64,000 nt of DNA from Porticoccaceae bacterium (GCA_028822155.1 JAPKEJ010000009.1:1-64000); one strand, 5' to 3'; numbered from the stretch's first letter, positions 20,794-30,376 are shown. Numbers and translations: made by a program. Notes: generated by a model not told the origin, from the letters alone.

Positions 20794-21434
20794 TGCAAAT
20801 TTTAGAAGAAAGCTCTGACACCTTTATGGCAAAACGCTTTCGTGGCTTTTTACCAGTAGTAGTTGATGTTGAAACCGGCGGATTTGATTCGCACAGTAAT
20901 GCCTTGCTGGAAATAGCGGCTGTTATTTTAGAAATGGACGGTCAGGGTAATTTACAAATTAAAGAAAGCTACAGTAAAAATATCGAACCCTTTCCCGGGT
21001 CTATCGTCGAAGAATCTGCACTAGAGTTTACCGGCATTGATCTCTACGACCCCGAACGTGATCCTGAAGAAGAAGGCGAAGCTCTGAGGGAAATTTTCCA
21101 ACCAATTCGCAGAGAAGTCTCTATTACTGGCTGCACTCGGGCCGTAATGGTTGCACACAACGCCCACTTTGATCTTGGTTTTGTCAATGCAGCGGTTGAT
21201 CGCTGTCGTATTAAGCGCAACCCATTTCATCCGTTTTCTTGCTTTGATACCTCTGGCCTAGCTGGGCTTACCTATGGCCAAACGGTTTTAGCTAAAGCCT
21301 GCAAAGTGGCGGGTATCGATTTTAATAACCATGATGCTCACAGCGCACTCTACGACACTGTTAAAACTGCAGAGCTGTTCTGTAACATTGTTAATCGCTG
21401 GAAAGAATTGGGTGGTTGGCCGTTAAAAGATTAA
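20793..21434 (+). CDS. rnt: Ribonuclease T
   Basis: This DEDDh 3'-5' exonuclease trims tRNA CCA ends and matures stable RNAs. ATG at 20793 is chosen because it overlaps the pyrC stop (TAATG); an upstream in-frame TTG would extend it by six residues with no benefit. That gives 213 residues. The exonuclease residues are in VVDVETGGF, VAHNAHFDLGF and HDAHSALYDTVKTAELF. The RFRGFLPVVVDVET region matches the E. coli enzyme closely. Confidence 0.96.
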   Translation: MQILEESSDTFMAKRFRGFLPVVVDVETGGFDSHSNALLEIAAVILEMDGQGNLQIKESYSKNIEPFPGSIVEESALEFTGIDLYDPERDPEEEGEALREIFQPIRREVSITGCTRAVMVAHNAHFDLGFVNAAVDRCRIKRNPFHPFSCFDTSGLAGLTYGQTVLAKACKVAGIDFNNHDAHSALYDTVKTAELFCNIVNRWKELGGWPLKD

Positions 21435-21497
21435 AGCTCTGATGTGACTGCTGGAATAAGTAATATTACGACTCGCCACATCAATCACATCAAATAA

Positions 21498-21523
21498 AAA
21501 AGGCCGCCTATTGGCAGCCTTTT
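21498..21523. terminator. Bidirectional intrinsic terminator between rnt and AGCS gene
   Basis: The stem AAAAGGC-c-GCC pairs with GGC-a-GCCTTTT around a TATT loop, with one internal C/A mismatch. A/T tracts at both ends let it serve both convergent genes, rnt on the plus strand and the symporter on the minus strand. Confidence 0.85.
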
Positions 21524-21540
21524 CTTGAAAAACCTGATGC

Positions 21541-22980
21541 CTATTCAGCCTTCTTTTTAATCCAAAAATCAGCCTTCTTGATACCCACTGCCTCGGCATC
21601 AAATACTGGATCAACGCCTTCTTTAAGTTGCGCTTCGTAGTCCTTTAAGGCCAACAATGCGGGCCGCTGTAAAATCAAAATAGCCACAATATTCAACCAG
21701 GCCATAGCGCCAACGCCAACGTCACCTAGCGCCCATGCCAAATCAGCGGACTTAATGCCACCATACATAACTGAGGTGAGTACCAGCCATTTAAGGAATA
21801 TCATCAACCAAGGTCGGTGCGCAGAGCGATTGATGTAGGTCACATTGGTCTCAGCAATGTAGTAGTAGGCCAGAATAGTAGTGAAGGCAAAAAAGAATAA
21901 TGAAACTGCCAGTAAACTAGCACCAAGCCCTGGCAATATAGTCTCAAAGGCACTTTGCACATAAATAGGACCCGCCTCAACACCAGCTAGGCCTGTGTAA
22001 AGCATCACGCCATCAGGGCCTTGCACATTGTAAAGACCGGTAAGCAAAATCATAAAGGCGGTGGCCGTACAGACAAACAAAGTATCGATATACACTGAGA
22101 ACGCTTGTACCAAGCCCTGCTTAGCTGGATGAGAAACTTCAGCGGCTGCCGCTGCGTGAGGCGCTGTACCTTGACCCGCTTCGTTAGAGTAAATACCGCG
22201 CTTAACACCCCACTGGATCGCCATACCAATAATCGCGCCGTAGCCGGCATCAAAGCCAAATGCGCTGTTAATAATAAGGCTGAACATCGCTGGAATTTTT
22301 TCAACATTGGCCGCCATCACTACCAATGCAATCAGAATATAACCTATGGCCATCACTGGCACCACGACTTGGGTAAAGCGAGCAATCCGACGAACGCCAC
22401 CGAAGACAATAGCCGCAACACCGATAGCGATGATCGAGGAGCTCACCACTGGCGAGACACCCCATGCATTTTCCGCGGCAGCAACGATGCTGTTGGCTTG
22501 AATACCCGGCAGACAAAACCCAACGGCAATAATTGTGCACACAGCAAATAACCAGGCGTACCATTTTTGACCCATGGCTTTTTCAATGAAGTAAGCTGGG
22601 CCGCCACGGTACATGCCGTTTTCATCTTTCTCTTTATATATTTGCGCCAGTGTAGCTTCTACGTAGGCAGTAGATGCACCAAGAAATGCAACTAACCACA
22701 TCCAGAATACTGCGCCTGGGCCGCCCATAGCTATAGCTGTGGCCACGCCAGCAATATTACCCGTACCGACACGGCCGGAAAGTGAGATTGCTAGCGCCTG
22801 GAACGAGGACACACCAGACTCAGAACTTTTACCCTGAAACATCAATTGAATCATGTGCCTGAAGTGTCGAACTTGAAGAAATCGTGTGCGAATAGAAAAA
22901 TACAAACCAGTGCCCAGACACAAATAGATCAGTAAAGGACTCCAGATAATACTGTTTAGATAATTTACAAATGCTTCCAC
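21541..22980 (-). CDS. Alanine/glycine:cation symporter, AGCS family (copy 1)
   Basis: This sodium-coupled amino-acid importer is in the inner membrane. It has 479 residues and about ten hydrophobic helices. Family motifs include SLSGRVGTGNIAGVATAIAM near residue 65, GGPGAVFWMWLVAFLG, and GVKRGIYSNEAGQGTAPHAA near 265. The start is GTG, preceded by a GGAGAG element. A second AGCS paralogue lies at 56463-57848. The exact substrate (Ala, Gly or D-Ala) cannot be decided. Confidence 0.94.
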   Translation of the reverse strand: MEAFVNYLNSIIWSPLLIYLCLGTGLYFSIRTRFLQVRHFRHMIQLMFQGKSSESGVSSFQALAISLSGRVGTGNIAGVATAIAMGGPGAVFWMWLVAFLGASTAYVEATLAQIYKEKDENGMYRGGPAYFIEKAMGQKWYAWLFAVCTIIAVGFCLPGIQANSIVAAAENAWGVSPVVSSSIIAIGVAAIVFGGVRRIARFTQVVVPVMAIGYILIALVVMAANVEKIPAMFSLIINSAFGFDAGYGAIIGMAIQWGVKRGIYSNEAGQGTAPHAAAAAEVSHPAKQGLVQAFSVYIDTLFVCTATAFMILLTGLYNVQGPDGVMLYTGLAGVEAGPIYVQSAFETILPGLGASLLAVSLFFFAFTTILAYYYIAETNVTYINRSAHRPWLMIFLKWLVLTSVMYGGIKSADLAWALGDVGVGAMAWLNIVAILILQRPALLALKDYEAQLKEGVDPVFDAEAVGIKKADFWIKKKAE

Positions 22981-23072
22981 AATGGCTCTCCATTTTCATT
23001 ATTATATTCATCAACAATGGTACAGCCCTGTTGACGCTGGACAAAACATTAAATGCCCCTAATACATACTAA

Positions 23073-23552
23073 TCACAAGCTTTTAATATTAAGTCTTAAA
23101 GGAATATCTATATCGAACTGCGTATGTTCTTTGACTCTTCCAGCTAAGTTATCAAAAAAAGACTCTTTCATTTCAGTCGTTTTCCTTAACTTCATGTCAA
23201 TGTTCCCCAGCACCGTTTCATAGATTGCACACAAGTCATCCTGTTCATTGACCATAACAGCAACCAGATGGATAAGTTTTTTATTTACTTTGTGCAATCG
23301 ATACCGAGTAAAAACTGACTCACCCAAAAAACATTCTTTGAGATATTTGATGTTATCTTCCAGAGTGAAAGAAGAAAACCCAGAATCAAAATAGGCTTTT
23401 GAAAACCCTAACTCCTCGCTATAAAAGTCCTCTATTCCCTGACCAAAAACGTGGGAGTAATAAAGCACATTCATATGACCATTTTGATCACACATGTCTT
23501 GAGTTATAACAGCCGGCGCTGAAATATAAGGAAAGGTATTTTGTAGAGTCAT
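23073..23552 (-). CDS. Hotdog-fold acyl-CoA thioesterase family protein
   Basis: This 159-residue protein is of the 4HBT/FadM-like thioesterase type. The diagnostic stretch is DQNGHMNVLYYSHVFGQGIE near residue 23, where Asp and the NGHMN core match catalytic motifs in the family, including betainyl-CoA and carnitinyl-CoA thioesterases. The substrate is unknown. It stands alone upstream of the AGCS gene, with a 212-bp upstream region that shows no coding potential and only a GGCAT/ATGCC hairpin. Confidence 0.78.
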   Translation of the reverse strand: MTLQNTFPYISAPAVITQDMCDQNGHMNVLYYSHVFGQGIEDFYSEELGFSKAYFDSGFSSFTLEDNIKYLKECFLGESVFTRYRLHKVNKKLIHLVAVMVNEQDDLCAIYETVLGNIDMKLRKTTEMKESFFDNLAGRVKEHTQFDIDIPLRLNIKSL

Positions 23553-23764
23553 AAGTTTTTGGATAATAATACTGTCAGTCTGTAGTTAATATTCAATCAG
23601 AAGAAAGAACGCGTAGCTCATTATCGCCTGAGCAGACTAACAATAAAACAGCATCGTCTATTCTTTTCCTAAATAGTCTCGATTACAAGCCTATCTATCA
23701 TCAAATTAGTTATTTAATGTCTATCGGCATTAAAATGCCAGACGCTAGACTCCCCCGTAAATTG

Positions 23765-24613
23765 TTATTTTTTTTGTAGTGATAGTGCCAGCTGATAAAG
23801 CTGTTTCTTGTCGCCGCCAGTGATCTTGGCGGCGATAGAGGCGGCCTTAGTTAGAGGCAGTTCTTTCATCAATAGTCCTAACAGCTTCTCTGAATCGGCA
23901 GGTGTAGTCTCGACTGTTTTTTCTTGACCAGCGACAACCAAAACGATCTCTCCTCGTTGCTGATTGCTGTCCTCTGTCACCTGCTTTAATAGATCAGTGA
24001 GATCTCCATGTAAGTAAGTTTCGAAAGTCTTAGTAATTTCACGTGCCATAAAAGCTAAACGCTGAGGTCCGAAAATATCGCTAAAATCTTCAATGGTGCT
24101 GACTATACGGTGAGGCGCCTCGTAACATACTATAGTTTCTGTCACGCCTTTTAATGCTTCAATAGCGGTTCTACGCTGACTTGATTTGGAGGGTAGAAAA
24201 CCAATAAATCGAAATTTATCAGTCGCTAGCCCAGATACGCTCAACGCGGCTATTACCGCACTTGCACCAGGAATAGGTACCACCGAAAATCCATTTAAAC
24301 GTGCTTCGTGCACTAGTCTGTAACCTGGGTCAGAGATCAACGGTGTACCCGCATCAGAAATTAGGGCAATATCGTCTCCAGCAGCTAATCTTTTAAGTAT
24401 TTTGTCGGTGCTGCGCTTGTCACTATGATCGTGGTAAGCAACACAGGTCGTTGTGATCCGAAAATGATCGAGCAACCTTTTGCTGTGACGCGTATCTTCA
24501 CAAGCAATTAGACTGACAGACTGGAGAGTGGTGACCGCGCGAGGTACCATATCCCCTAGATTGCCAATGGGTGTGGCAACAACATACAACGTACCGGATT
24601 GATTTGAATTCAT
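23765..24613 (-). CDS. rsmI: 16S rRNA (cytidine(1402)-2'-O)-methyltransferase
   Basis: This SAM-dependent enzyme methylates the ribose of C1402 in 16S rRNA. ATG at 24613 (MNSNQSGTLYVVATPIGNLG) gives 282 residues, matching the family. A GTG 40 codons upstream would add an unrelated sequence that is antisense to lpoA and is rejected. Motifs seen are ATPIGNLGDMVPRAV, CEDTRHSKRLLDHF, ISDAGTPLISDPGYRLV and MAREITKTFETYLHG. The start codon overlaps head to head with that of lpoA, so its promoter must lie inside lpoA. Confidence 0.96.
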   Translation of the reverse strand: MNSNQSGTLYVVATPIGNLGDMVPRAVTTLQSVSLIACEDTRHSKRLLDHFRITTTCVAYHDHSDKRSTDKILKRLAAGDDIALISDAGTPLISDPGYRLVHEARLNGFSVVPIPGASAVIAALSVSGLATDKFRFIGFLPSKSSQRRTAIEALKGVTETIVCYEAPHRIVSTIEDFSDIFGPQRLAFMAREITKTFETYLHGDLTDLLKQVTEDSNQQRGEIVLVVAGQEKTVETTPADSEKLLGLLMKELPLTKAASIAAKITGGDKKQLYQLALSLQKK

Positions 24614-26450
24614 GAATAAAAAGTTTCTTCTACAGATTGTTGGTTTAGGTTGTATCTTAGCCTTTATTGCCGGTTGTACGCCAACTGCAACGACACAGAG
24701 TGGCAGAGTACCCGTTGCTTTTATCGCGGCCACCGAAGATGCTTCGCTTTATGAGCAAGCCGAGGCCTTATTTGCAGGGGCGCAATCAGTCGAAGTGCCA
24801 AGCGAAATTATGCTGCAAGCAGCAATTATGTTTGCTCAAAGTGGAGATCAGAAAAGAAGCTCTGAATCTCTGGCGCTAATAGATACTGATGAACTAACAA
24901 ATGTCGACTTTATCGACTACACCCTACTTGGCATCGAGCTAAATATACAGTCTAACTCTCCAGCTGATGCATTGCTGAAATTAGAAACTACCCGTTTCAT
25001 TGCACTTAAATCGTCATTTAGAGGGCAAGCTAAACTGCATGTGTTAAGCCTTGAATCAGATATTAAGGCCGAACTTGGCAACATCGAATCAAGCCTTGAG
25101 GCCTCCATAGAGCTAGCTAAACTACTCAACAAAAAAAGTGATGTCGTTAATGTACACAACAAGATTTGGCGTCAACTATCTGCGCAGCCTTATAACTTTT
25201 TGCAGCACTGTTTTGGTGGATCTGAATCTGTGCTCGGACTTTGGTGCAACTTAGCCGCGGACATACGTCTTTTTCAAAATAATTATCCGGGTCAACTAAA
25301 CCAGTTTAATCGCTGGAAGATTACTAACTTTTCTCATCCCGCGGCTCGAATCCCGCCATCATGGTTCGACCAAAATCGCAAGAATATGGCACCCTCATCC
25401 CAGGTAGCTCTTTTATTACCACTTCAAGATGACTACAGAATTCCCAGTCAGACATTTCTCGATGGTTTTATGGCGGCCTATTACCAACTGTTTGAGCAAA
25501 GCAATACGGAACCACCCAATCTAAGGCTTCACGACACATCAAACCAAACAATGCAGCAAGCTTACGAAAACGCTATCGCCGAAGGAGCCGATATGGTGAT
25601 AGGAGGTTTGAGGGAATCAGAGGCTAAAAGCCTCATGCTACTGCAACTAATGCCGGTTCCAACCATTAGCTTAAATCGACTAGATCGCGCTGAGACTCAG
25701 CAACCAGAAAACCTTGTTCAGTTTGGCAATTCACCGGAGGATGAGATGTCTCAAATCGCTGATCTGGCATGGCGCAAAGGTCATCGTAATGCTCTAGTGA
25801 TAGCACCAGACAATAATTGGGGAGTTCAGGCAACAAGTTCTTTTGATTCCTATTGGAAGCAAAAAGGCGGTCGACTCTTAGGTCAGGTTAGCTATCCCAC
25901 TACGGTGAAAGATTTTACCCAGTTTCTTAAGCCATCATTGCAGATTGATCAAAGTGAAGAGCGGGGCGTTCAGCTTAAGCGCTTTGTTAATAGCAGACTA
26001 ATTTACACTCCCCGACGACGCCAGGATATCGACTTCGTTGTGGCCTTAGGGTACCCGTTAAATGCTAGGCAAATCAAACCGGCGCTGGAATTTTTGTATG
26101 CGGCTGACTTACCCGTCTACTCTATTTCAAAAATCTACAATGGTATTGAACAAGCTGGCCTTGATCGAGACCTGTCCGGAATTCAGTTTACGGCAATGCC
26201 TTGGACTCTGCCTGGGCAACTACCAAATGAATTAGTGTCCGATGAATCAATGCACACTGCCTATAAACAGCTTTATGCGCTCGGGTACGACACATTTTTA
26301 GTCCATCGAAATCTAGATATTTTAAGTTCAGTAGCGCAACCATCTATTTTTGGATCGATGGGGGTTCTGTCGTTAAGCCGAGGAGTTATAACGCGGACGG
26401 GCCGGTGGGGACAGTTTAAGCAGGGAAAAGTAACTGAGGTTACTCCGTAA
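24612..26450 (+). CDS. lpoA: Penicillin-binding protein activator lipoprotein LpoA (LppC)
   Basis: This outer-membrane lipoprotein activates the peptidoglycan synthase PBP1A from the outside. It has 612 residues. A lipoprotein signal ends in FIAGC, with Cys near residue 22. The N-terminal helical (TPR-like) half is followed by a periplasmic-binding-like domain (VALLLPLQDDYRIPSQTFLD, near residue 265). The gene is head to head with rsmI and leads the yraN-diaA-dolP group, as in E. coli. It has no clear Shine-Dalgarno. Confidence 0.93.
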   Translation: MNKKFLLQIVGLGCILAFIAGCTPTATTQSGRVPVAFIAATEDASLYEQAEALFAGAQSVEVPSEIMLQAAIMFAQSGDQKRSSESLALIDTDELTNVDFIDYTLLGIELNIQSNSPADALLKLETTRFIALKSSFRGQAKLHVLSLESDIKAELGNIESSLEASIELAKLLNKKSDVVNVHNKIWRQLSAQPYNFLQHCFGGSESVLGLWCNLAADIRLFQNNYPGQLNQFNRWKITNFSHPAARIPPSWFDQNRKNMAPSSQVALLLPLQDDYRIPSQTFLDGFMAAYYQLFEQSNTEPPNLRLHDTSNQTMQQAYENAIAEGADMVIGGLRESEAKSLMLLQLMPVPTISLNRLDRAETQQPENLVQFGNSPEDEMSQIADLAWRKGHRNALVIAPDNNWGVQATSSFDSYWKQKGGRLLGQVSYPTTVKDFTQFLKPSLQIDQSEERGVQLKRFVNSRLIYTPRRRQDIDFVVALGYPLNARQIKPALEFLYAADLPVYSISKIYNGIEQAGLDRDLSGIQFTAMPWTLPGQLPNELVSDESMHTAYKQLYALGYDTFLVHRNLDILSSVAQPSIFGSMGVLSLSRGVITRTGRWGQFKQGKVTEVTP

Positions 26451-26479
26451 CGAATTTACTCAAAGGAATGGGTATAAAT

Positions 26480-26890
26480 ATGTCACGCCATTATAATGTT
26501 ACTGGCGATCTAGGAAAAATTACACTATCGTCACTCAAAGGAGCCGAAGCCGAACAAATAGCCTTAGAGTATTTAGTAGACAAGGGTCTTGTGCTTTTAA
26601 CTCGCAACTTTGGTACTCGCAGGGGCGAGATTGATCTCATTATGAATGACGGGGATCATTTAGTGTTTGTTGAAGTACGATTTCGTCGATCTTCTAGTTT
26701 TGGTAGTGCTGAAGAGTCGATTACTAAGAAAAAGTGTCTGCGCCTAACAGCCGCTGCGCTTAGTTACATGCAGATTAATAAATTATCTAATCACGTCCAA
26801 GCAAGGTTTGATGCAGTGGCGGTTAAACCAGACAAAAATAGGCCCTCGGGCTATAGTGTAAACTGGATCAAAAATATCCTGACAGACTAA
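26480..26890 (+). CDS. YraN family (UPF0102) protein
   Basis: A protein of 136 residues with a restriction-endonuclease-like core: NFGTRRGEIDLIMNDGDHLV then FVEVRFRRSSSFG, giving the E-D-ExK-like arrangement except that the last motif reads EVR. The function is uncertain; it may be a Holliday-junction nuclease-like protein. ATG at 26480 is preferred over 26468, which lies directly against the AAAGGA element. It sits between lpoA and diaA as in many gammaproteobacteria. Confidence 0.88.
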   Translation: MSRHYNVTGDLGKITLSSLKGAEAEQIALEYLVDKGLVLLTRNFGTRRGEIDLIMNDGDHLVFVEVRFRRSSSFGSAEESITKKKCLRLTAAALSYMQINKLSNHVQARFDAVAVKPDKNRPSGYSVNWIKNILTD

Positions 26891-26948
26891 ACTGGCGCCA
26901 TGATTAGGCACCAAAAATTACTAAAGACAAGGCTGTGAGCGCAAAAAA

Positions 26949-27512
26949 ATGGATCAAAAAATATTTACTCACTTCCAAAATGTGATTGAAACAACAATGG
27001 TTGTTGGCGACACATGTTCAGAAGCTATAGCCAATTCAGCAAAGGTGATAACCGCAGCGCTACTTAATGGTCATAGTGTATTTAGTTGTGGAGAAAAATC
27101 AGGGGGTCTTTTAGCCCAATTATTGACAGACCATCTATCATTTGGGTTTGAAATTGAGCGACCCGCTTTCCCCGCGTTAAATATGAATAAAATGTGTGCA
27201 AAAACAACAACCCAAAATCGTTTTGCTAATGTGATTGAAACTCATGCTAGGAGCTCTGATGTGGTAGTTGTTATTAGTGCAGGTGGCGATAGTTTATCGC
27301 TAATTAAAGCTGTCGAATCTGCCATTGAAAAAGGTATGGTGATAGTGCTATTGTCCGCAGAGAATGATGATCACTTGTCTGCCAGTATCGGTTATAATGA
27401 TGTTAACATTGCGTCAGGAGAATTCTCAGGCCAGTTAGTGGCTCAAGCTCAATTTCAAACAATACAATGCCTTGGCGCTTTGATTGAAAATAAAATTTTT
27501 GGAGGCTCATAA
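26949..27512 (+). CDS. diaA: SIS-domain protein DiaA-like
   Basis: This 187-residue sugar isomerase-fold protein, by position, corresponds to E. coli DiaA, a DnaA-binding initiation regulator. The SIS core is visible in GHSVFSCGEKSGGLLAQLLT near residue 37 and VVVVISAGGDSLSLIKAVE near residue 98. It resembles GmhA phosphoheptose isomerase, so enzymatic activity cannot be excluded, but the context lpoA-yraN-X-dolP favours DiaA. The stop is immediately followed by the ATG of the BON-domain lipoprotein gene. Confidence 0.82.
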   Translation: MDQKIFTHFQNVIETTMVVGDTCSEAIANSAKVITAALLNGHSVFSCGEKSGGLLAQLLTDHLSFGFEIERPAFPALNMNKMCAKTTTQNRFANVIETHARSSDVVVVISAGGDSLSLIKAVESAIEKGMVIVLLSAENDDHLSASIGYNDVNIASGEFSGQLVAQAQFQTIQCLGALIENKIFGGS

Positions 27513-28112
27513 ATGCATCACTTAGTCGTAGTCCTAACTCTTCTTATTATGTTATCTGGATGTACCTCTTTTGTTGACTCGGTGACCGACGAGCCTATCC
27601 AGCCAGATCCAACCGGGAAAAGTATCGGTAAGGATTACGAAGACAATAAGATGGAAACCTTTATTGGTGTCAATATTAGAAAAGCTGATCCAGCACTAGC
27701 GGAGTCTCATATCAATGTGACTGTCTATAATGGGCTGGTGCTTATGACGGGAGAAGCGCCAAGCCAGGAAATGAAAACCCTTGCAGGTGATATTGCTCGT
27801 GATTATCACGGTCAGCGCAAAGTGTATAACGAACTGCAAGTAAGAGGTAAAACCTCCGTCGTATCAAGAACTAATGATTCGATCATCAGTGGAAAAATTA
27901 AAACCAAGTTGGCCTTTACAAAAGGGATTGATTTTTCTGATATGAAAGTCGTTACTGAGGATAGTGTAGTTTACCTACTTGGGACACTCTACGAAGACAT
28001 GGCTGATATAGCCGCAGAAGTCGCCCGTAATACACGAGGCGTAAGAAAGGTCGTTAAATGCTTTGAGTATGTTGAAAAATCAGAACCCACAGAACCATTA
28101 GAACTAATCTAA
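27513..28112 (+). CDS. dolP: BON-domain lipoprotein (DolP/YraP-like)
   Basis: This outer-membrane lipoprotein helps maintain envelope integrity in E. coli. It has 199 residues. The signal peptide ends with MLSGC (Cys at residue 17). Two BON modules follow, near residues 50-115 (NIRKADPALAESHINVTVYN) and 118-185 (SIISGKIKTKLAFTKGIDFS, VVYLLGTLYEDM). The Shine-Dalgarno GGAGG lies within the end of diaA, so translation is coupled. Confidence 0.88.
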   Translation: MHHLVVVLTLLIMLSGCTSFVDSVTDEPIQPDPTGKSIGKDYEDNKMETFIGVNIRKADPALAESHINVTVYNGLVLMTGEAPSQEMKTLAGDIARDYHGQRKVYNELQVRGKTSVVSRTNDSIISGKIKTKLAFTKGIDFSDMKVVTEDSVVYLLGTLYEDMADIAAEVARNTRGVRKVVKCFEYVEKSEPTEPLELI

Positions 28113-28120
28113 TCCGCGAA

Positions 28121-29299
28121 CTAGACTAATTCAATAGCCATCGCTGTGGCCTCTCCTCCTCCAATACATAAACTAGCGATGCCCTTCTTGCCACCTCTCA
28201 GTTGTAGCGCATGAATCAAAGTAACCAAAATTCGTGCACCACTGGCGCCAATTGGATGGCCTAGCGCGCAAGCACCACCATGAACATTAAGTTTTTCGTG
28301 AGGAATATCTAACTCCTGCATTGCGGCCATAGCCACCACAGCAAAAGCTTCGTTAATTTCCCATAGATCTACTTGATCTACTGACCAACCCACTCGCTTT
28401 AAAGTATTTTTGATCGCGGTCACTGGAGCGGTGGTAAACCATTCAGGTGCTTGAGAAGATTCGTCATAGCCATGAATTAAAGCAATAGGCTGGTACCCTC
28501 GTGCTTGGGCTTCATCTGCCATCATTAAGGTCAAGGCCGCTGCCCCATCCGAAATAGAACTAGCATTTGCCGCTGTGACGGTACCGTCTTTTTGAAACGC
28601 AGGCTTAAGCTGGGGGATTTTATCAGGTCTCGCATTACCCGGTTGTTGATCAGTATCGACAACAACCTCACCACGGCGACTGGAAATAGTTACCGGCACA
28701 ATTTCAGACTTGAAAAACCCTTGCTCAATAGCGGCATTGGCGCGGCGTAAAGATTCAATAGCAAAGGCATCTTGCATCTCACGACTGAACTGATATTTAG
28801 CCGCACAACTCTCTGCAAACTGTCCCATCGCAAGGCCCTGATAGGCATCCTGCAACCCGTCGTACTGCATGTGATCTAACATCTCGGCATGTCCAAACCG
28901 ATAGCCTTGGCGGCCCTGAGGAATAAGATATGGCGCTCGACTCATGCTTTCCATGCCGCCGGCAACAATGATGTTCGCTTGCCCTGAACACAGTGTATTA
29001 CCAGCAACCATGACAGATTTCATGGCCGAACCACACACTTTATTTATCGTGGTGCAAGACGTCGACTGAGCTAAGCCAGCCCCCAACGCAGCCTGTCGCG
29101 CCGGTGCTTGCCCCTGGCCTGCAGTCAGTACAGAGCCCATCAATACTTCATCAATTTTAGCCGGATCTGCGCCGCACCGCTCAATCGCAGCACCAATTGC
29201 GATAGCGCCAAGGTCAGGCGCTGACAACGAAGACAAGGTCCCCATCATGCCACCGATAGGCGTGCGAGCAGCAGATAATATAGCAATGGGTTTTGACAT
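28121..29299 (-). CDS. Acetyl-CoA C-acetyltransferase (thiolase)
   Basis: A 392-residue thiolase that condenses or cleaves acetoacetyl-CoA-type thioesters. The nucleophilic Cys lies in INKVCGSAMKSVMVAG near residue 89, the His in GGACALGHPIGASGARI near residue 348, and the second Cys in SLCIGGGEA near residue 378. Length and motifs match the biosynthetic or AtoB/PhaA-like class. It has no partner beta-oxidation or PHB genes nearby, so the pathway is open. It converges with dolP. Confidence 0.93.
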   Translation of the reverse strand: MSKPIAILSAARTPIGGMMGTLSSLSAPDLGAIAIGAAIERCGADPAKIDEVLMGSVLTAGQGQAPARQAALGAGLAQSTSCTTINKVCGSAMKSVMVAGNTLCSGQANIIVAGGMESMSRAPYLIPQGRQGYRFGHAEMLDHMQYDGLQDAYQGLAMGQFAESCAAKYQFSREMQDAFAIESLRRANAAIEQGFFKSEIVPVTISSRRGEVVVDTDQQPGNARPDKIPQLKPAFQKDGTVTAANASSISDGAAALTLMMADEAQARGYQPIALIHGYDESSQAPEWFTTAPVTAIKNTLKRVGWSVDQVDLWEINEAFAVVAMAAMQELDIPHEKLNVHGGACALGHPIGASGARILVTLIHALQLRGGKKGIASLCIGGGEATAMAIELV

Positions 29300-29333
29300 A
29301 GTAATTTCCTTGGTAGATAAGGTTGTACTTGAG

Positions 29334-29741
29334 TTATTTCACCACTCGCAGCGAGGGCTTAGGCTTAACTGATTTATCTTTAGGATCAGATCGTGTAACC
29401 ATTTTTGGACCAGGAGGCAGCGGCTCAGTGCTATCATCTTTTTCGAACACCATACCCTCCCCATTTTCTTGGGCATAAATCCCAAAAATACCGGCAATAG
29501 GAACATAAATATCTACAGGCACACCGTTGAACCGCGCAGAGAACTGGACAGCGTCACCATCCAAACTTAAATTGGTGACGGCCCTCGGAGCGATATTCAA
29601 TACAATTTGGCCGTCCTTCACAAACTCTTGCGGCACCTGAACCATAGGATGGTGCGCATCAACAATAATATGAGGCGTACACTCATTATCGACTATCCAG
29701 TCAAAAAAGGCTCTCAAAAGGTAAGGTCGATTAGATCGCAT
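29334..29741 (-). CDS. sspB: ClpXP protease specificity-enhancing factor SspB
   Basis: This adaptor tethers ssrA-tagged proteins to ClpXP. It has 135 residues. The folded dimer domain holds RPYLLRAFFDWIVDNECTPH, IVDAHHPMVQVPQEFVKDGQ and the FSARFNGVP region. The acidic, Pro-rich tail ends in KPKPSLRVVK, the ClpX-binding peptide type. It follows sspA by 14 bp in the conserved sspA-sspB unit. smpB, another ssrA-pathway gene, is in the same window. Confidence 0.95.
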   Translation of the reverse strand: MRSNRPYLLRAFFDWIVDNECTPHIIVDAHHPMVQVPQEFVKDGQIVLNIAPRAVTNLSLDGDAVQFSARFNGVPVDIYVPIAGIFGIYAQENGEGMVFEKDDSTEPLPPGPKMVTRSDPKDKSVKPKPSLRVVK

Positions 29742-29755
29742 TTTATCTCTGCTAA

Positions 29756-30376
29756 TTAGTCGCGAATTTCTCGTTCTAAATCCGTTAAACTCTCTTGAAA
29801 GGATGGACGTTCAAATAACCGATCCATATACTCAAGAAGAGGCTTTATTTGACGGTTAGTTGGCAGAGTGATACCCAGTTCTGGTAAGCGCCAAAGCATA
29901 GGTGCCAAGCAACAGTCTACTAACGTAAATTCTTCACTCATGAAATATGGGACTTCTTCGAACATACTCGCGATTGTCATCAATGATTCTCGGAATTCTT
30001 TGCGTGCCGCTTCAGCCCCTTTACTGTCTGGGCTGGTAGTGATTTTATCGACTAGGCCACACCACTCCCGCTCAATACGGTATATCCAAAGCCGGCTTTC
30101 AGCTCTAGCAACTGGATACACTGGCAACAGCGGTGGATGAGGAAAACGTTCGTCCAAATATTCCATCACCACTTTTGATTCGTAAAGAGCTAGATCGCGG
30201 TCAACAAGGGTAGGAAGTGTTCCAAAAGGGTTAGCCTCAAGGATTTCATCAGTCACTGATTTAGGGTCAACATCTTCGATATCAACCGTTACACCCTTTT
30301 CCGCGAGAACAATCCGCACTCGATGACTGTATTGACTTGTAGGGTCTGAAAATAATGTCATTGAAGATCGACGCAC
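29756..30376 (-). CDS. sspA: Stringent starvation protein A (GST-fold)
   Basis: This glutathione S-transferase-like protein binds RNA polymerase and modulates transcription in stationary phase and acid stress in E. coli. It has 206 residues. The N-terminal [20 protein letters not shown], followed by EKGV, aligns with KRSVMTLFS of E. coli, which supports the GTG start; a GAGG element lies five bases before it. The GST motif [20 protein letters not shown] is present. It lies downstream of the bc1 operon's opposite end and is co-directed with sspB. Confidence 0.95.
   Translation of the reverse strand: MRRSSMTLFSDPTSQYSHRVRIVLAEKGVTVDIEDVDPKSVTDEILEANPFGTLPTLVDRDLALYESKVVMEYLDERFPHPPLLPVYPVARAESRLWIYRIEREWCGLVDKITTSPDSKGAEAARKEFRESLMTIASMFEEVPYFMSEEFTLVDCCLAPMLWRLPELGITLPTNRQIKPLLEYMDRLFERPSFQESLTDLEREIRD

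Noticed and set aside
22105-22551. A 148-codon plus-strand open frame inside the AGCS gene
   Set aside because: It is an antisense shadow; its translation is low in hydrophobic pattern and shows no family motifs.
23553-23764. A small gene or terminator in the thioesterase-rsmI gap
   Set aside because: Only short frames occur and the GGCAT/ATGCC hairpin lacks a T-run; nothing firm could be supported.
24614-24733. A 40-codon N-terminal extension of rsmI starting at GTG
   Set aside because: The extension is antisense to the lpoA signal peptide region and matches no RsmI family member; the ATG at 24613 fits family starts.
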